A stretch of DNA of 64,000 bases from Treponema sp. OMZ 798 (GTDB lineage: Bacteria > Spirochaetota > Spirochaetia > Treponematales > Treponemataceae), in contig NZ_CP051305.1 in assembly GCF_024181385.1 (NCBI RefSeq), positions 372,001 to 436,000 of the forward strand, given 5' to 3'. This document shows, piece by piece, positions 16,352-26,059 of the stretch (within the stretch, counting starts at the first letter, position 1; every line of letters starts with the position of its first letter). Both the position numbers and the translations under genes were made by a program. The notes under the pieces were generated by a model, which searched no databases, was not told the origin of the DNA, and was given only the letters and a program-made list of their open reading frames with translations.

Positions 16352-18079
16352 ATGGCAAATCTTAATAAAAAGCCCTGGGCTTTTTTGGATGAGTGGAGAG
16401 GTAAAAAATTTAAAGGCGAGTGGCCGACCCTCCCTGAAATGTTTGAAATTACCGCAGAACGGTATCCTAAAAGAAATTGTTTTACGGTATTTGAACCCGA
16501 TCGTATTACCCTTTCATATGCTGAAAGTTTAAAGGTAATCAGAGACTTGGCTTATTGGATGACCGAAAACGGAGTTACAAAGGGAGATCATGTTGCCGTT
16601 TCAGGGAAAAACTCCCCCGAATGGGCTGTCGTATATCTGGCTGCTCTCTTTGCAGGGGGAATAATAATTCCTATAGACTACGGTCTTCATAATGAAGAGA
16701 TTGAAACCTTATTAAAAACTGCAAAGCCCAAAATGTTCTTTGTGGATGAGGAAAAATTCGGCTTTTTTGAAGAAAAAGCAAAAACCGAGGCTTATGTGGG
16801 TTCACTTTATTCTTTAAGTAAAAAACATCCCGAAATTTATGTATATAACTTAAAACCCAATGGTACGCCTGAGCTTGCAAAGGCTGAAGAAGGCGATACG
16901 GCTGCCATCCTTTTCACCTCAGGTACGACGGGAAACCCCAAGGGTGTTATGCTTACTCACAAAAACTTTGTTTCCGACTGCTATATAGCCCAGTCTAATT
17001 TAAATATTTATCACACGGATGTATTCTATGCTCTTTTGCCGCTTCATCACTCGTATACGATGCTTGCGGTATTTATCGAAGCTCTTTCGGTTGGTGCAGA
17101 ATTGGTTTTCGGCAAGACTCTTGCCGTATCAAAGATGCTTGCCGAGCTTAAAGCCGGAAAAATCACGATGCTTTTGGGCGTTCCGCTCTTGTTTAATAAA
17201 CTGCTTGCAGGTATCTTCAAAGGCATAAAGGCTAAGGGTGCCGTAGTTTTCGGTATTATCAGGGCCTTGATGGGAGTTTCTTACTTCTTTAAAAAGGTAT
17301 TTAAGGTAAATATCGGCAGCAAGCTCTTCCACGGCATTTTGGACAAGGCCAGCTTAGGAAATGTGCGTATCGCTATCTGCGGAGGCGGCCCCCTTGCTCC
17401 CAATGTATGCAGGGCTTATAACGAGTTCGGTATCGACTTTGTTCAGGGCTACGGTTTGACTGAGACCTCCCCCATTGTTGCTCTTAATCCCAAGGAACAC
17501 TTTAAGATAGCCAGTGTCGGACAGTATTTTATTTCTTATATGGAAATGAAAATCCTCGATCCGGATGAAAAGGGAATAGGCGAGGTTGCTGTAAAGGGGC
17601 CGATGGTTATGCAGGGCTACTACAACATGCCTGAAGAAACAGCCGAAGTGCTTTCACCCGACGGCTGGTTTAGGACAGGAGACCTCGGCCGGCTGGATGA
17701 TGAGGGCTATCTCTATCTTTGCGGACGGGCTAAGAACCTCATAGTTACTGCCGGAGGAAAAAACGTCTTCCCCGAAGAAATTGAGAACATGTTCCAGCTT
17801 TATTATAATGAGATTGAACAGATTACAGCTGCGGGTTATCAGGCAGAAGAAGGCGAGGAAGTTGAAGCCCTTGTTTATCCCTCGGATGAACTTTATAAAA
17901 AGCTCAATATGACACGCGGCACAAGCGAAGGCGATGCAGCCGTTCAAAAAGAAATCGATGCCATTATCGAAACTGTAAATAAGAAGCTTTTACCTTATCA
18001 GCGGATTACAAAGACAACTTATCTGTCCGAACCGCTTGAAATGACCACAACCAAAAAAGTAAAGCGTTTTAAGAAGTAG
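16352..18079 (+). CDS. AMP-forming long-chain acyl-CoA synthetase
   Basis: Activates a carboxylic acid, probably a fatty acid, through an acyl-adenylate. The 575 residues carry the P-loop-like TSGTTGNPKG starting at 189, GYGLTETS at 366-373, the ATP/hinge TGDL at 442-445 and a C-terminal lysine-bearing ITKTTYLSEPLEMTTTKKVK segment. Hydrophobic stretches near 300 may give membrane association. AAGGAAG precedes the ATG. Treponemes depend on host fatty acids, which fits. It is monocistronic, followed by a hairpin. Confidence 0.88.
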   Translation: MANLNKKPWAFLDEWRGKKFKGEWPTLPEMFEITAERYPKRNCFTVFEPDRITLSYAESLKVIRDLAYWMTENGVTKGDHVAVSGKNSPEWAVVYLAALFAGGIIIPIDYGLHNEEIETLLKTAKPKMFFVDEEKFGFFEEKAKTEAYVGSLYSLSKKHPEIYVYNLKPNGTPELAKAEEGDTAAILFTSGTTGNPKGVMLTHKNFVSDCYIAQSNLNIYHTDVFYALLPLHHSYTMLAVFIEALSVGAELVFGKTLAVSKMLAELKAGKITMLLGVPLLFNKLLAGIFKGIKAKGAVVFGIIRALMGVSYFFKKVFKVNIGSKLFHGILDKASLGNVRIAICGGGPLAPNVCRAYNEFGIDFVQGYGLTETSPIVALNPKEHFKIASVGQYFISYMEMKILDPDEKGIGEVAVKGPMVMQGYYNMPEETAEVLSPDGWFRTGDLGRLDDEGYLYLCGRAKNLIVTAGGKNVFPEEIENMFQLYYNEIEQITAAGYQAEEGEEVEALVYPSDELYKKLNMTRGTSEGDAAVQKEIDAIIETVNKKLLPYQRITKTTYLSEPLEMTTTKKVKRFKK

Positions 18080-18092
18080 GTAGTTATAAAAA

Positions 18093-18127
18093 GGAACCTC
18101 TAAGAGCTTCAGTTTTTTAGAGGTTCC
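18093..18127 (+). terminator. Hairpin terminator of the acyl-CoA synthetase gene
   Basis: GGAACCTCTAA (18093-18103) pairs with TTAGAGGTTCC (18117-18127). The T-run is within the loop rather than after the stem, so termination strength is uncertain. Confidence 0.6.
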
Positions 18128-18277
18128 CATATCTTTTAAGATGGAAAGATGTTTGAAATGGGCCTTGCAATATGCAGCAAAACCATGTATACTAAACACC
18201 AATGATATGGAAACGCCCGGACAGCAGTTGCAAACATTCTCACCAAAAAATTACAAAAAGTTTTGAAAAAGCTCTTG

Positions 18278-18381
18278 ACATAAAGTACCGCATAGGGCAA
18301 GCTTCACAGCTGATAGGTGCCTGTGCTCAGATAAATTTACAATCAAACACAAACAAATTTACTCACATAAAGTACCGCATA
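18278..18381 (+). repeat. 17-bp direct repeats upstream of the variable-protein gene
   Basis: ACATAAAGTACCGCATA occurs at 18278-18294 and again at 18365-18381, 87 bp apart, and the similarity continues into a G-rich AGGGC. The 435-bp spacer from 18128 to 18562 has no gene; it holds this repeat pair and the inverted-repeat element at 18419-18530. Confidence 0.6.
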
Positions 18382-18418
18382 AGGGCCGTAGTACGCTTTT
18401 ATGCGTTTTTTATATTAC

Positions 18419-18530
18419 ACCGCAAGGAACGCAAAGCATTGAGCTTTGCTCAAGTTCGCAGAGGATTATTAAGGAATGTCTTATAAAGACTCTATTAAAA
18501 CCTTTTGTGTCCTTGGCGTGCTCGGCGGTT
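18419..18530. repeat. Imperfect terminal-inverted-repeat element, copy 1
   Basis: The left end ACCGC..AAGGAACGCAAAG (18419-18436) is an imperfect inverse of the right end ending GTGCTCGGCGGTT (18502-18530). A related arrangement occurs at 52178-52269. Noncoding; it looks like a dispersed intergenic repeat. Confidence 0.5.
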
Positions 18531-18562
18531 AAATTAAAAATTAACTTTGACAGGAGGAATTT

Positions 18563-19759
18563 ATGACAAAGTTTAAAACAAATAAGAAGAAAGCAAAAGC
18601 CTTCACAGTTAAGGGAGCCGCGGTGCTCATCACAGCCGCAATATTGGCAGTAGGGCTGCTTTTTACCGGCTGCCCCAATAGTGCGGGCGGTTCGGGCTCA
18701 GGCAGTTCCGGCGGAGGCGGAACGCCGCCCACGCCGCCCAATGTAGGTTCTGTTGAAGATACAGGCGACGGCTTTATAAAAATAATACCGCCTGCAAACG
18801 GCATCACAGGCGTTGCCCCTAACTACGACTTACCCGGAAGTGAAGCTTGGTGGAAAGGCGTATTCCGTGCAGGCCGAAAGGTAAAATTAAGCCCCTACAA
18901 GCTCGGCAAGACGGAGGTAACGTATGAGTTATGGCATTCTGTACTCAAATGGAATACTGATAATGCTAAGGGATACATCTTTGCCAATCAGGGCAGGGAA
19001 GGAAGCGGCGGAGGTGAAGGAACAGCCCCCACAGATGAAGGGAAAAATGAGCCTGTAACGACTATAAGCTGGAGGGACTGCATTGTGTGGTGTAATGCGT
19101 ATACGGAAAAAGAAAAAGGAATAGACGCATGTGTATACCGCAACAAAGACAATCACGATTTGGTATTAAAAGACGCAACGGCAGAAGCTGCTTGTGATGC
19201 AGCCTATGCTGAGATGAGTAAAAAAGGCTTTAGACTTCCGACTGAAGCCGAGTGGGAGTACGCAGCCCGTTGGCAGGGAAGCGATAAAACAAATGCGGCA
19301 CAATACGGCGATGTATGGCTGACCAAATTGAACAGTGCAAGCGGAGCGAAAAAGCCCATAGGCTTTAGTGGTCTGACCTTACCTGAAGGAGAGACTTGGG
19401 AAAGTTTACGTGATGAAGTTACGAGGGTAGCGGTGTATGATGAATGGTGGGACGGAAGTAATTGGGTAGACCAACCAACAGAGGTAACTAAGACGGCTGC
19501 AGTTAAAAGTAAAGCTGCGAATGCTATTGGATTATACGACATGTCGGGAAATGTTTGGGAATGGTGTTTTGACTGGTATGGCAGCATAGGAGCAGGAGAG
19601 GTTATCGATCCTCAAGGGGCCGCGTCGGGTCTTAACCGCGTCTTTCGTGGCGGCAGTTGGGTCAACTACGCGCTCGACTGCGCTGTAGGCGTACGGGACT
19701 ACGGCAGTCCTGGCCGCAGGAACGGCATTCTTGGCTTCCGGCTGGCTTGGTGCCCTTGA
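18563..19759 (+). CDS. TvpA-like lipoprotein, DGR target with FGE-sulfatase (C-type lectin) fold
   Basis: 398 residues. The signal sequence ends in a lipobox-like LFTGC near Cys34, followed by a Gly/Ser/Pro-rich linker (~36-60). The rest is an FGE/SUMF1-type domain, used here as a C-type lectin fold. Recognisable parts are KLGKTEVTYELW, TTISWRDCIVWCNAY, RLPTEAEWEYAAR, GNVWEWCFDWY, RGGSW and the terminal GFRLAW. The last 45 residues (354-398) are encoded by a variable repeat. There, residues that correspond to Asn, Lys, Thr or Asp codons in the downstream template are replaced by Val, Tyr, Leu, Asp, Gly, Arg and Phe. AGGAGG precedes the ATG. T. denticola TvpA is a published DGR target of this fold; binding specificity here is unknown. 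No catalytic FGE role is proposed. Confidence 0.9.
   Translation: MTKFKTNKKKAKAFTVKGAAVLITAAILAVGLLFTGCPNSAGGSGSGSSGGGGTPPTPPNVGSVEDTGDGFIKIIPPANGITGVAPNYDLPGSEAWWKGVFRAGRKVKLSPYKLGKTEVTYELWHSVLKWNTDNAKGYIFANQGREGSGGGEGTAPTDEGKNEPVTTISWRDCIVWCNAYTEKEKGIDACVYRNKDNHDLVLKDATAEAACDAAYAEMSKKGFRLPTEAEWEYAARWQGSDKTNAAQYGDVWLTKLNSASGAKKPIGFSGLTLPEGETWESLRDEVTRVAVYDEWWDGSNWVDQPTEVTKTAAVKSKAANAIGLYDMSGNVWEWCFDWYGSIGAGEVIDPQGAASGLNRVFRGGSWVNYALDCAVGVRDYGSPGRRNGILGFRLAWCP
19622..19749 (+). other. DGR variable repeat (VR)
   Basis: This 128-bp stretch aligns without gaps to 19957-20084. By eye there are about 31 differences, of which about 23 fall on template adenines. The remaining eight are seven synonymous third-position changes and one C-to-T. 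Adenine-specific substitution is the hallmark of mutagenic retrohoming. It ends at the gene's 3' end (GFRLAW). Confidence 0.88.
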
Positions 19760-19763
19760 GTTC

Positions 19764-19847
19764 ACGCATTTGTGCGTAGGCGGGTAAGCAGTGGAGGGCG
19801 CAGCGTAAGCCGCCCGTAACGGCGCACCTGCCAAAGCACAAATGCGT
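19764..19847 (+). repeat. Long hairpin immediately downstream of the VR
   Basis: ACGCATTTGTGC (19764-19775) pairs perfectly with 19836-19847. Further pairing follows inside (GGC/GCC, GGT/ACC) around an inner GGGCG/CGCCC stem. It starts five bases after the stop codon. In the Bordetella phage DGR a hairpin just 3' of the VR promotes retrohoming, so this could play that part; it could also be a transcription terminator. Confidence 0.65.
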
Positions 19848-19896
19848 AGATGCGGTGCAGTACATTTTTTGAAGCAAAGATGAAACTGCACTGAGT

Positions 19897-19912
19897 AGCC
19901 GCTTTAGCGGCT
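19897..19912 (+). terminator. Hairpin between VR and template-like repeat
   Basis: AGCCGC-TTTA-GCGGCT is followed by CGAAAATTTTT. It may end the variable-gene transcript or define the 5' side of a template RNA. Confidence 0.4.
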
Positions 19913-19950
19913 CGAAAATTTTTGAGTAAAAAACGGTATGGACTTTATAA

Positions 19951-20084
19951 GGTGGTGCGTCGGGTACTAACCGTGTTAAACGCGGCGGCAGCTGGAACAA
20001 TAACGCGAACAACTGCACTGTAGGCAAACGGAACAACAACAGTCCTGACAACAGGAACAACAATCTTGGTTTCCGCCTGGCTTG
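19951..20084 (+). other. DGR template-like repeat (TR), no local reverse transcriptase
   Basis: Noncoding homologue of the VR: a stop codon lies just upstream in the corresponding frame. In that frame it reads as an Asn-rich string with AAC or AAT at nearly every diversified position (for example [11 protein letters not shown]), the usual codon signature of a DGR template. It matches the VR over 128 bp with no indels. No reverse transcriptase or accessory (Avd-like) gene is found between here and the EF-G-like gene or elsewhere in the window. It could be a template used in trans, a remnant of a deleted DGR cassette, or a duplicated 3' end. Confidence 0.8.
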
Positions 20085-20182
20085 CGTATTGTAATAGGAT
20101 TTTATGCCGGTAATGCTGCCGGACGAATGTCAACCGGTTTCTGCTCTTCGCTTTCGGTATGCAGCAAGTTAAAATGCCGCAT

Positions 20183-20233
20183 CTAAACAAAAAAAACACC
20201 CCATCGTTCCTGATAGGGTGTTTTTTTGTTTAG
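20183..20233. terminator. Bidirectional terminator between TR and EF-G-like gene
   Basis: CTAAACAAAAAAAACACCC (20183-20201) pairs with GGGTGTTTTTTTGTTTAG (20216-20233). It would terminate transcripts from both sides. Confidence 0.85.
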
Positions 20234-20241
20234 GCTTTAGC

Positions 20242-22320
20242 CTATTCTTCTTGTTCTTCCATAAAGGCCTTGGCTTCTGCTATGATTTCATCGGCAATTT
20301 TGCCCGAAATCGGGTCATAGTGATCAAAGGACATTTCAAAAGAACCCGTACCGCTTGTCATCGAGCGGAGGTCGATTGCATAGCGCAAAAGTTCTTTATG
20401 CGGAACTTGGGCTCTGATTTCTTCGATGCCGCTTGCAGGAGAAGATTGTCCCAGTATCCTTCCTCGGCGGGAAGAAAGGTCGCTCATTATGTCTCCTAGG
20501 TAGCTGTTTTCAACAAAGACGGTTAGGTTCATAATTGGCTCAAGGAGGATGGGGCCTGCATTGCGCATTGCATCCTTAAAAGCATTTCGGGCAGCAATCT
20601 TGAAGGCCATTTCCGATGAGTCTACGGGGTGTTCTTTACCGTCAAGAACGGTTACGGCAACATCCACTACGGGGTAGCCAGCCGAAACGCCCTTTTCCAT
20701 AGCCTCAATAACGCCCTTTTCAACGCCGGGTATGTAGCCCTTGGAGATGGCTCCTCCGAAAACTGCGTTGGTAAACTTGTATTTTTCGCCTCGGGGGAGG
20801 GCTTCAATGGCCAAAACAACCCTTCCGAACTGTCCGTGTCCGCCCGACTGTTTTTTGTGCGTGTATTCAGCCTGAGCTTTGCGCTGAATTGTTTCTCGAT
20901 AGGCAATGCGGGGGATTGAGGTTTGGATTTCTACCTTGGATTGCTTTTTGACCTTATCCAAAACTATGCTTGTATGTAAGTCGCCCATGCCTGAAAGGAC
21001 ATTTTGCTTTGTTTCGGCATTGAATGCGAATGAAAGGGTCATATCTTCTTCGCAAGCTCTAAAGAGCTGCTCGCTGACCTTATCGTCATTCTTTTTATCT
21101 ATTGCCGAAACGGCCAAAGAGTAGATGGGCTCGGGTGTTCTAAGCCGTACAAAGGGTACTGCATCGGCAGAGGCAGCCAAGGTATCGTTTGTCTTTGTGC
21201 TTGCAAGCTTTACCAAAACGCCTATGTCTCCTGCGGCAATTTCTTTTACCTCGCTGAGCTTTTTACCCAAGATCTTATAAATCTTACCGACTCTTTCCTT
21301 TTTTTCTTCTCTAAGGTTGAAGACCTCGGAGTCGGCTGAGAGGGTTCCCGTAATAACCTTTACATAGGAAAGACGGCCTGAGAACTGGTCGTTGGAGGTT
21401 TTTACTACAATGGCCGAAAGAGGGGCTGAAGGATCCAGTTTAACTGAGATTTCTTCTCCTTCCTTTGTAACTCCTCTTTCCAGGGCTCCTTCCGGTGAGG
21501 GGAGAATTTCGCTTATAAAGCGTAAAAGAGATGTAAGACCCGAATTATTGAGGGCTGAACCTGCAAAAAGAGGAACAATTCTATTGTCTGCCATAGCGAG
21601 GGTAAGACCTCGGCTTATTTCTTCAGGTGAAAGCTCCCCTTCATCTATAAATTTTACAAGTAATTCCTCATCACCTTCGGCAGCAGCTCCGGCTAAAACT
21701 TCCAGGGCTTCCTTGTACTTATCTTGATATTCGGCAGGAATTTCGGTTTCTACTTCTTTTCCGCCTTCGATTTTATAGGCCTTTCCGTGAAGCACGTCTA
21801 CAACGCCCTTAAAATCGCCGCCTAAGCCCATGGGAAAGCTTACAGGGAAAACGTCTACCTGAAACTGTTTTTTAACGTCGGCTATACAGTTATCGAAGTC
21901 GGCCCTGCCTTCATCCATCTTATTTGCAAAAACCAAGCGGGGCTTGTTTCTTCTGTCGAGGTCGCGCCAGTACTTGATTGTTTCGATTTGTACGCCCGAT
22001 CTTCCGTCTAAAACTATGAGGGCTGATTCGGATGAGCGGAAGGCTGCGATTACTTCACCGATAAAATCAGAAGCTCCGGGAGTATCCCAAATGTTTATGA
22101 GCTTATCGTCTTTTTGTAAGTTAACTAAGGTTGAGTAAATAGATATTTTTCGATCGATTTCTTCCTGACTGTAGTCCGTCACGGTTTTTCCCGAGTCTAC
22201 CGATTCTGCCTTATCGATAAGGCCCGAAACATAGAGCAAGTGTTCCACAAGACTGGTTTTGCCCGATTGACCGTGTCCGGCAACGGCGATGGTTCTGATT
22301 TTATCCGTTGTAAATCCCAT
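20242..22320 (-). CDS. EF-G-like translational GTPase (EF-G paralogue)
   Basis: 692 residues with all EF-G domains: GTPase G1 GHGQSGKTS (15-23), G3 DTPG (79-82), G4 NKMD (133-136), then domains II-V with the domain IV segment GGHGQFGRVVLAIE and C-terminal LSSRRGRILG. G1 and G3 deviate from canonical EF-G (AHIDAGKTT, DTPGHVDF), which marks it as the second, EF-G-like paralogue group rather than housekeeping FusA. Its role may be ribosome recycling or a specialised state. AAGGAG precedes the ATG. It is not next to rpsL/rpsG/tuf, again unlike fusA. Confidence 0.88.
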   Translation of the reverse strand: MGFTTDKIRTIAVAGHGQSGKTSLVEHLLYVSGLIDKAESVDSGKTVTDYSQEEIDRKISIYSTLVNLQKDDKLINIWDTPGASDFIGEVIAAFRSSESALIVLDGRSGVQIETIKYWRDLDRRNKPRLVFANKMDEGRADFDNCIADVKKQFQVDVFPVSFPMGLGGDFKGVVDVLHGKAYKIEGGKEVETEIPAEYQDKYKEALEVLAGAAAEGDEELLVKFIDEGELSPEEISRGLTLAMADNRIVPLFAGSALNNSGLTSLLRFISEILPSPEGALERGVTKEGEEISVKLDPSAPLSAIVVKTSNDQFSGRLSYVKVITGTLSADSEVFNLREEKKERVGKIYKILGKKLSEVKEIAAGDIGVLVKLASTKTNDTLAASADAVPFVRLRTPEPIYSLAVSAIDKKNDDKVSEQLFRACEEDMTLSFAFNAETKQNVLSGMGDLHTSIVLDKVKKQSKVEIQTSIPRIAYRETIQRKAQAEYTHKKQSGGHGQFGRVVLAIEALPRGEKYKFTNAVFGGAISKGYIPGVEKGVIEAMEKGVSAGYPVVDVAVTVLDGKEHPVDSSEMAFKIAARNAFKDAMRNAGPILLEPIMNLTVFVENSYLGDIMSDLSSRRGRILGQSSPASGIEEIRAQVPHKELLRYAIDLRSMTSGTGSFEMSFDHYDPISGKIADEIIAEAKAFMEEQEE

Positions 22321-22380
22321 AAAAACTCCTTTTATATAAAGCGTAAAAGCTTAAAAATTTAATCACAGAATAAGGATACA

Positions 22381-23718
22381 CTATATTTTCAAAAATTGCA
22401 AGGTTAAGAATGTAGAAAATTTATTCTTATTTTTTATTTTAAACGACCATATTAAATTCCATATCGGGATCGAATAAAGGTAGAATGCAAAAAGGCCGGC
22501 TTTGCCGGATACATTTAATATTTCGAGGGGGACGCTCATGGCGATTGCCCACGGTATTAGGGCAACGACTATTATCGAAGAGTTTTCGAGGCTGATGGCC
22601 ATTTTTTCTTTGGGCATCAGGTCCCTACACAGCTGATAGGTTAAGATTGAGCCGAGGGTTTGGTTACAGGTGACGGCGCCTGCGACTATTGAAGTAACCA
22701 GTACTGCTCCGAAGCTGCTGATTTTTTCGGCTATTACCTTTGTACACTTTTTTAAGAGGCTTAGGATTTCCGTTTCTTCAAAGATGCCTGCGTAGGCAGA
22801 AGAAATAGCTACAATGAAGCAAACCTTGACCATAGAAATAGCTCCTCCTCCGCTCATCATTGCATTTAATTCTTCACTTGAAGTTTTGTAGCCGAGGACT
22901 GCAAAGCGTAAAAGGTTTACTATGCTTTCTTTTTGAATAAAGAGTGCGGCGGCAAGGCTTGCAATTATGCTTATGATCATTGTTTTTTTTACCCTTACCT
23001 TAAAAACAGAAAGAACTATTATGAGGGCTGCGGGAACTATTGTTATAATATTGAGGTTATAGTGGCTGTAAAAAAGAGCTGTTACATCGGTTTCTATGTT
23101 TTCTGTTTTTGAGGCAAGGCCTAAGAGCAAATAAAAAATACAGCTTAAAATAAAGGGAACTATCGAAGTTTTAATCATTCCCCTTATGTTTTCAAAAAGA
23201 TCGGTTTCGGTAATTTCGCTTACAAGGATTGCACTTGTGGACATGGGTGAGCATCTGTCTCCAAAAAAAATGCCGCTTAAAATAGCCCCTCCTGCATGGA
23301 GCTCATTTATTCCCATAACCCTTGCTATCGAAATGCAGATTACGCCCATGGTTGCGGCTGTTCCGAAGGCAGAGCCTATCATAACCGACAAAAAACTGCA
23401 AAGTAAAAAACTCAAAAGTAAAAAGATTTGAGGAACAATCAGTTTTGAGCCTATTACTATGATTGCAGGGATGGTTCCTGCTGCTCTCCATATTGCGGTG
23501 ATTATTCCGAGAAGCATAAAAACCATAACTATGTTTTTAATCTTTAAGATTCCTTTAGCAGACATTTTAAGCAGCTTAGAAACAGAGTGACCCTCATAGA
23601 TTCCGTAAGTTAAAAATATAAAATACCCTGCCAAAAGAGAATACAGGATTTGAATATTGAATATAAGGCAAAAAATTAAAAATACTGCAAAAGCCGATAA
23701 GGCTATTATACCTGCCAT
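22381..23718 (-). CDS. NhaC-family Na+/H+ antiporter
   Basis: A 445-residue membrane protein with about 11-12 hydrophobic segments. Family marks include FGDRCSPMSTSAILVSEITE in the middle and the later VTCNQTLGSILTYQLCRDLM. These match the NhaC/malate-lactate antiporter group. The ATG at 23718 lacks a strong ribosome site. Substrate could be Na+/H+ or an organic acid exchange; the sequence does not decide. It lies upstream of and divergent from enolase. Confidence 0.85.
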   Translation of the reverse strand: MAGIIALSAFAVFLIFCLIFNIQILYSLLAGYFIFLTYGIYEGHSVSKLLKMSAKGILKIKNIVMVFMLLGIITAIWRAAGTIPAIIVIGSKLIVPQIFLLLSFLLCSFLSVMIGSAFGTAATMGVICISIARVMGINELHAGGAILSGIFFGDRCSPMSTSAILVSEITETDLFENIRGMIKTSIVPFILSCIFYLLLGLASKTENIETDVTALFYSHYNLNIITIVPAALIIVLSVFKVRVKKTMIISIIASLAAALFIQKESIVNLLRFAVLGYKTSSEELNAMMSGGGAISMVKVCFIVAISSAYAGIFEETEILSLLKKCTKVIAEKISSFGAVLVTSIVAGAVTCNQTLGSILTYQLCRDLMPKEKMAISLENSSIIVVALIPWAIAMSVPLEILNVSGKAGLFAFYLYSIPIWNLIWSFKIKNKNKFSTFLTLQFLKI

Positions 23719-23746
23719 AACCGAAATTATATCAATATTTGTATGA

Positions 23747-25150
<1,404 letters not shown>

Positions 25151-25156
25151 TAGTTT

Positions 25157-25191
25157 TAACCGGCGGGTCCATTTAGGTCTTGCCGGGTTTT
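25157..25191 (+). terminator. Terminator of eno
   Basis: AACCGGC...GCCGGGTT with small mismatches is followed by TTTTT. Confidence 0.7.
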
Positions 25192-25225
25192 TATTATATG
25201 GGGAAATAAATATTTTTGTGAGAGT

Positions 25226-26059
25226 ATGAAAAAACTTTTTTATCTTATTTGTATTTTGTTATTGCTTTTTTCTTGTTCCGTTGAAAATCATAACAATGGT
25301 GTTCCCGAAAAATGTTTTGATCTTTCAAATGAAAAAGATAGAATATACATTGAGGATAAAGGTAATTTTTGGGAATTATATAAAATAGAAAATTTAAAAA
25401 AATGTTCCGTTTATGTGTCTGAAAATATAGTTAATTTTAATTTTTATTTTTCGAAAGATGTAAATGTGACTAGTATTAAAAATACACAAACATTTTTTTC
25501 TCATGTTATAACTAAAACATCAAAGAAATATCCTTCCGCTTATGAAGATATTGATAAGTTTATTAAAAACGATACTATTGTTAAACTGCGTATTTTTGTA
25601 AATAACAGAATTTTATTATATACTTCTTTTGATTTTAAAATAAACGAATTCGACTACTATGAAAATATTGATATTGATATAGATAGAACTATAGGAAATG
25701 TTGATGTAGAAAATTTTGTAAAAGATTTAAAATCTATAAACAAGAATATTGAAAATGTAAAAATATTTAAAGCTTTGAAAGGGTCTGTTGTTTGTGTTGT
25801 GATAGATACAAAATCTAAAATTGATAAAATTCAAGAAGCCGAAATTTGTAAATATGCGGAAAGTAGAATAGCTTCTGAATTTGAAAGGGTATCAAAAGAT
25901 TTATATGGAATGAATATGGATGCTTTAGGACTGTATTTGGAAATTAGATTTAGTAATATTAAAATTTTTGAAGGTACTTATCTTAACGGAGATAAAAAAA
26001 GATGGGCTAATATTGATTGGTATAATTTTGATTTTTTTAATTTGGGAAATGAAATATGA
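25226..26059 (+). CDS. A/T-rich lipoprotein of unknown function
   Basis: 277 residues. A short signal sequence ends with LLLFSC, acceptor Cys17. The mature protein is rich in Asn, Lys, Ile and Asp and has no recognised domain. A/T content is visibly higher than in the flanking eno and malQ genes, with mostly A/T third positions, which may point to recent acquisition or weak selection. Its stop overlaps the start of the next gene by four bases, so the two are translationally coupled. Confidence 0.65.
   Translation: MKKLFYLICILLLLFSCSVENHNNGVPEKCFDLSNEKDRIYIEDKGNFWELYKIENLKKCSVYVSENIVNFNFYFSKDVNVTSIKNTQTFFSHVITKTSKKYPSAYEDIDKFIKNDTIVKLRIFVNNRILLYTSFDFKINEFDYYENIDIDIDRTIGNVDVENFVKDLKSINKNIENVKIFKALKGSVVCVVIDTKSKIDKIQEAEICKYAESRIASEFERVSKDLYGMNMDALGLYLEIRFSNIKIFEGTYLNGDKKRWANIDWYNFDFFNLGNEI

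Noticed and set aside
18563..19759. Catalytic formylglycine-generating enzyme
   Set aside because: The domain matches FGE, but the lipobox, linker and DGR variable repeat point to a displayed binding protein of the TvpA kind, not sulfatase maturation.
19532..19891. A 119-codon minus-strand frame opposite the variable repeat
   Set aside because: It is the antisense of the FGE domain end and hairpin; composition is set by the GC-rich VR, there is no ribosome site and no recognisable protein.
19945..20199. Minus-strand frames of 84 and 133 codons across the template-like repeat
   Set aside because: They arise because AAC-rich template reads as Val/Leu-rich antisense; no start signals.
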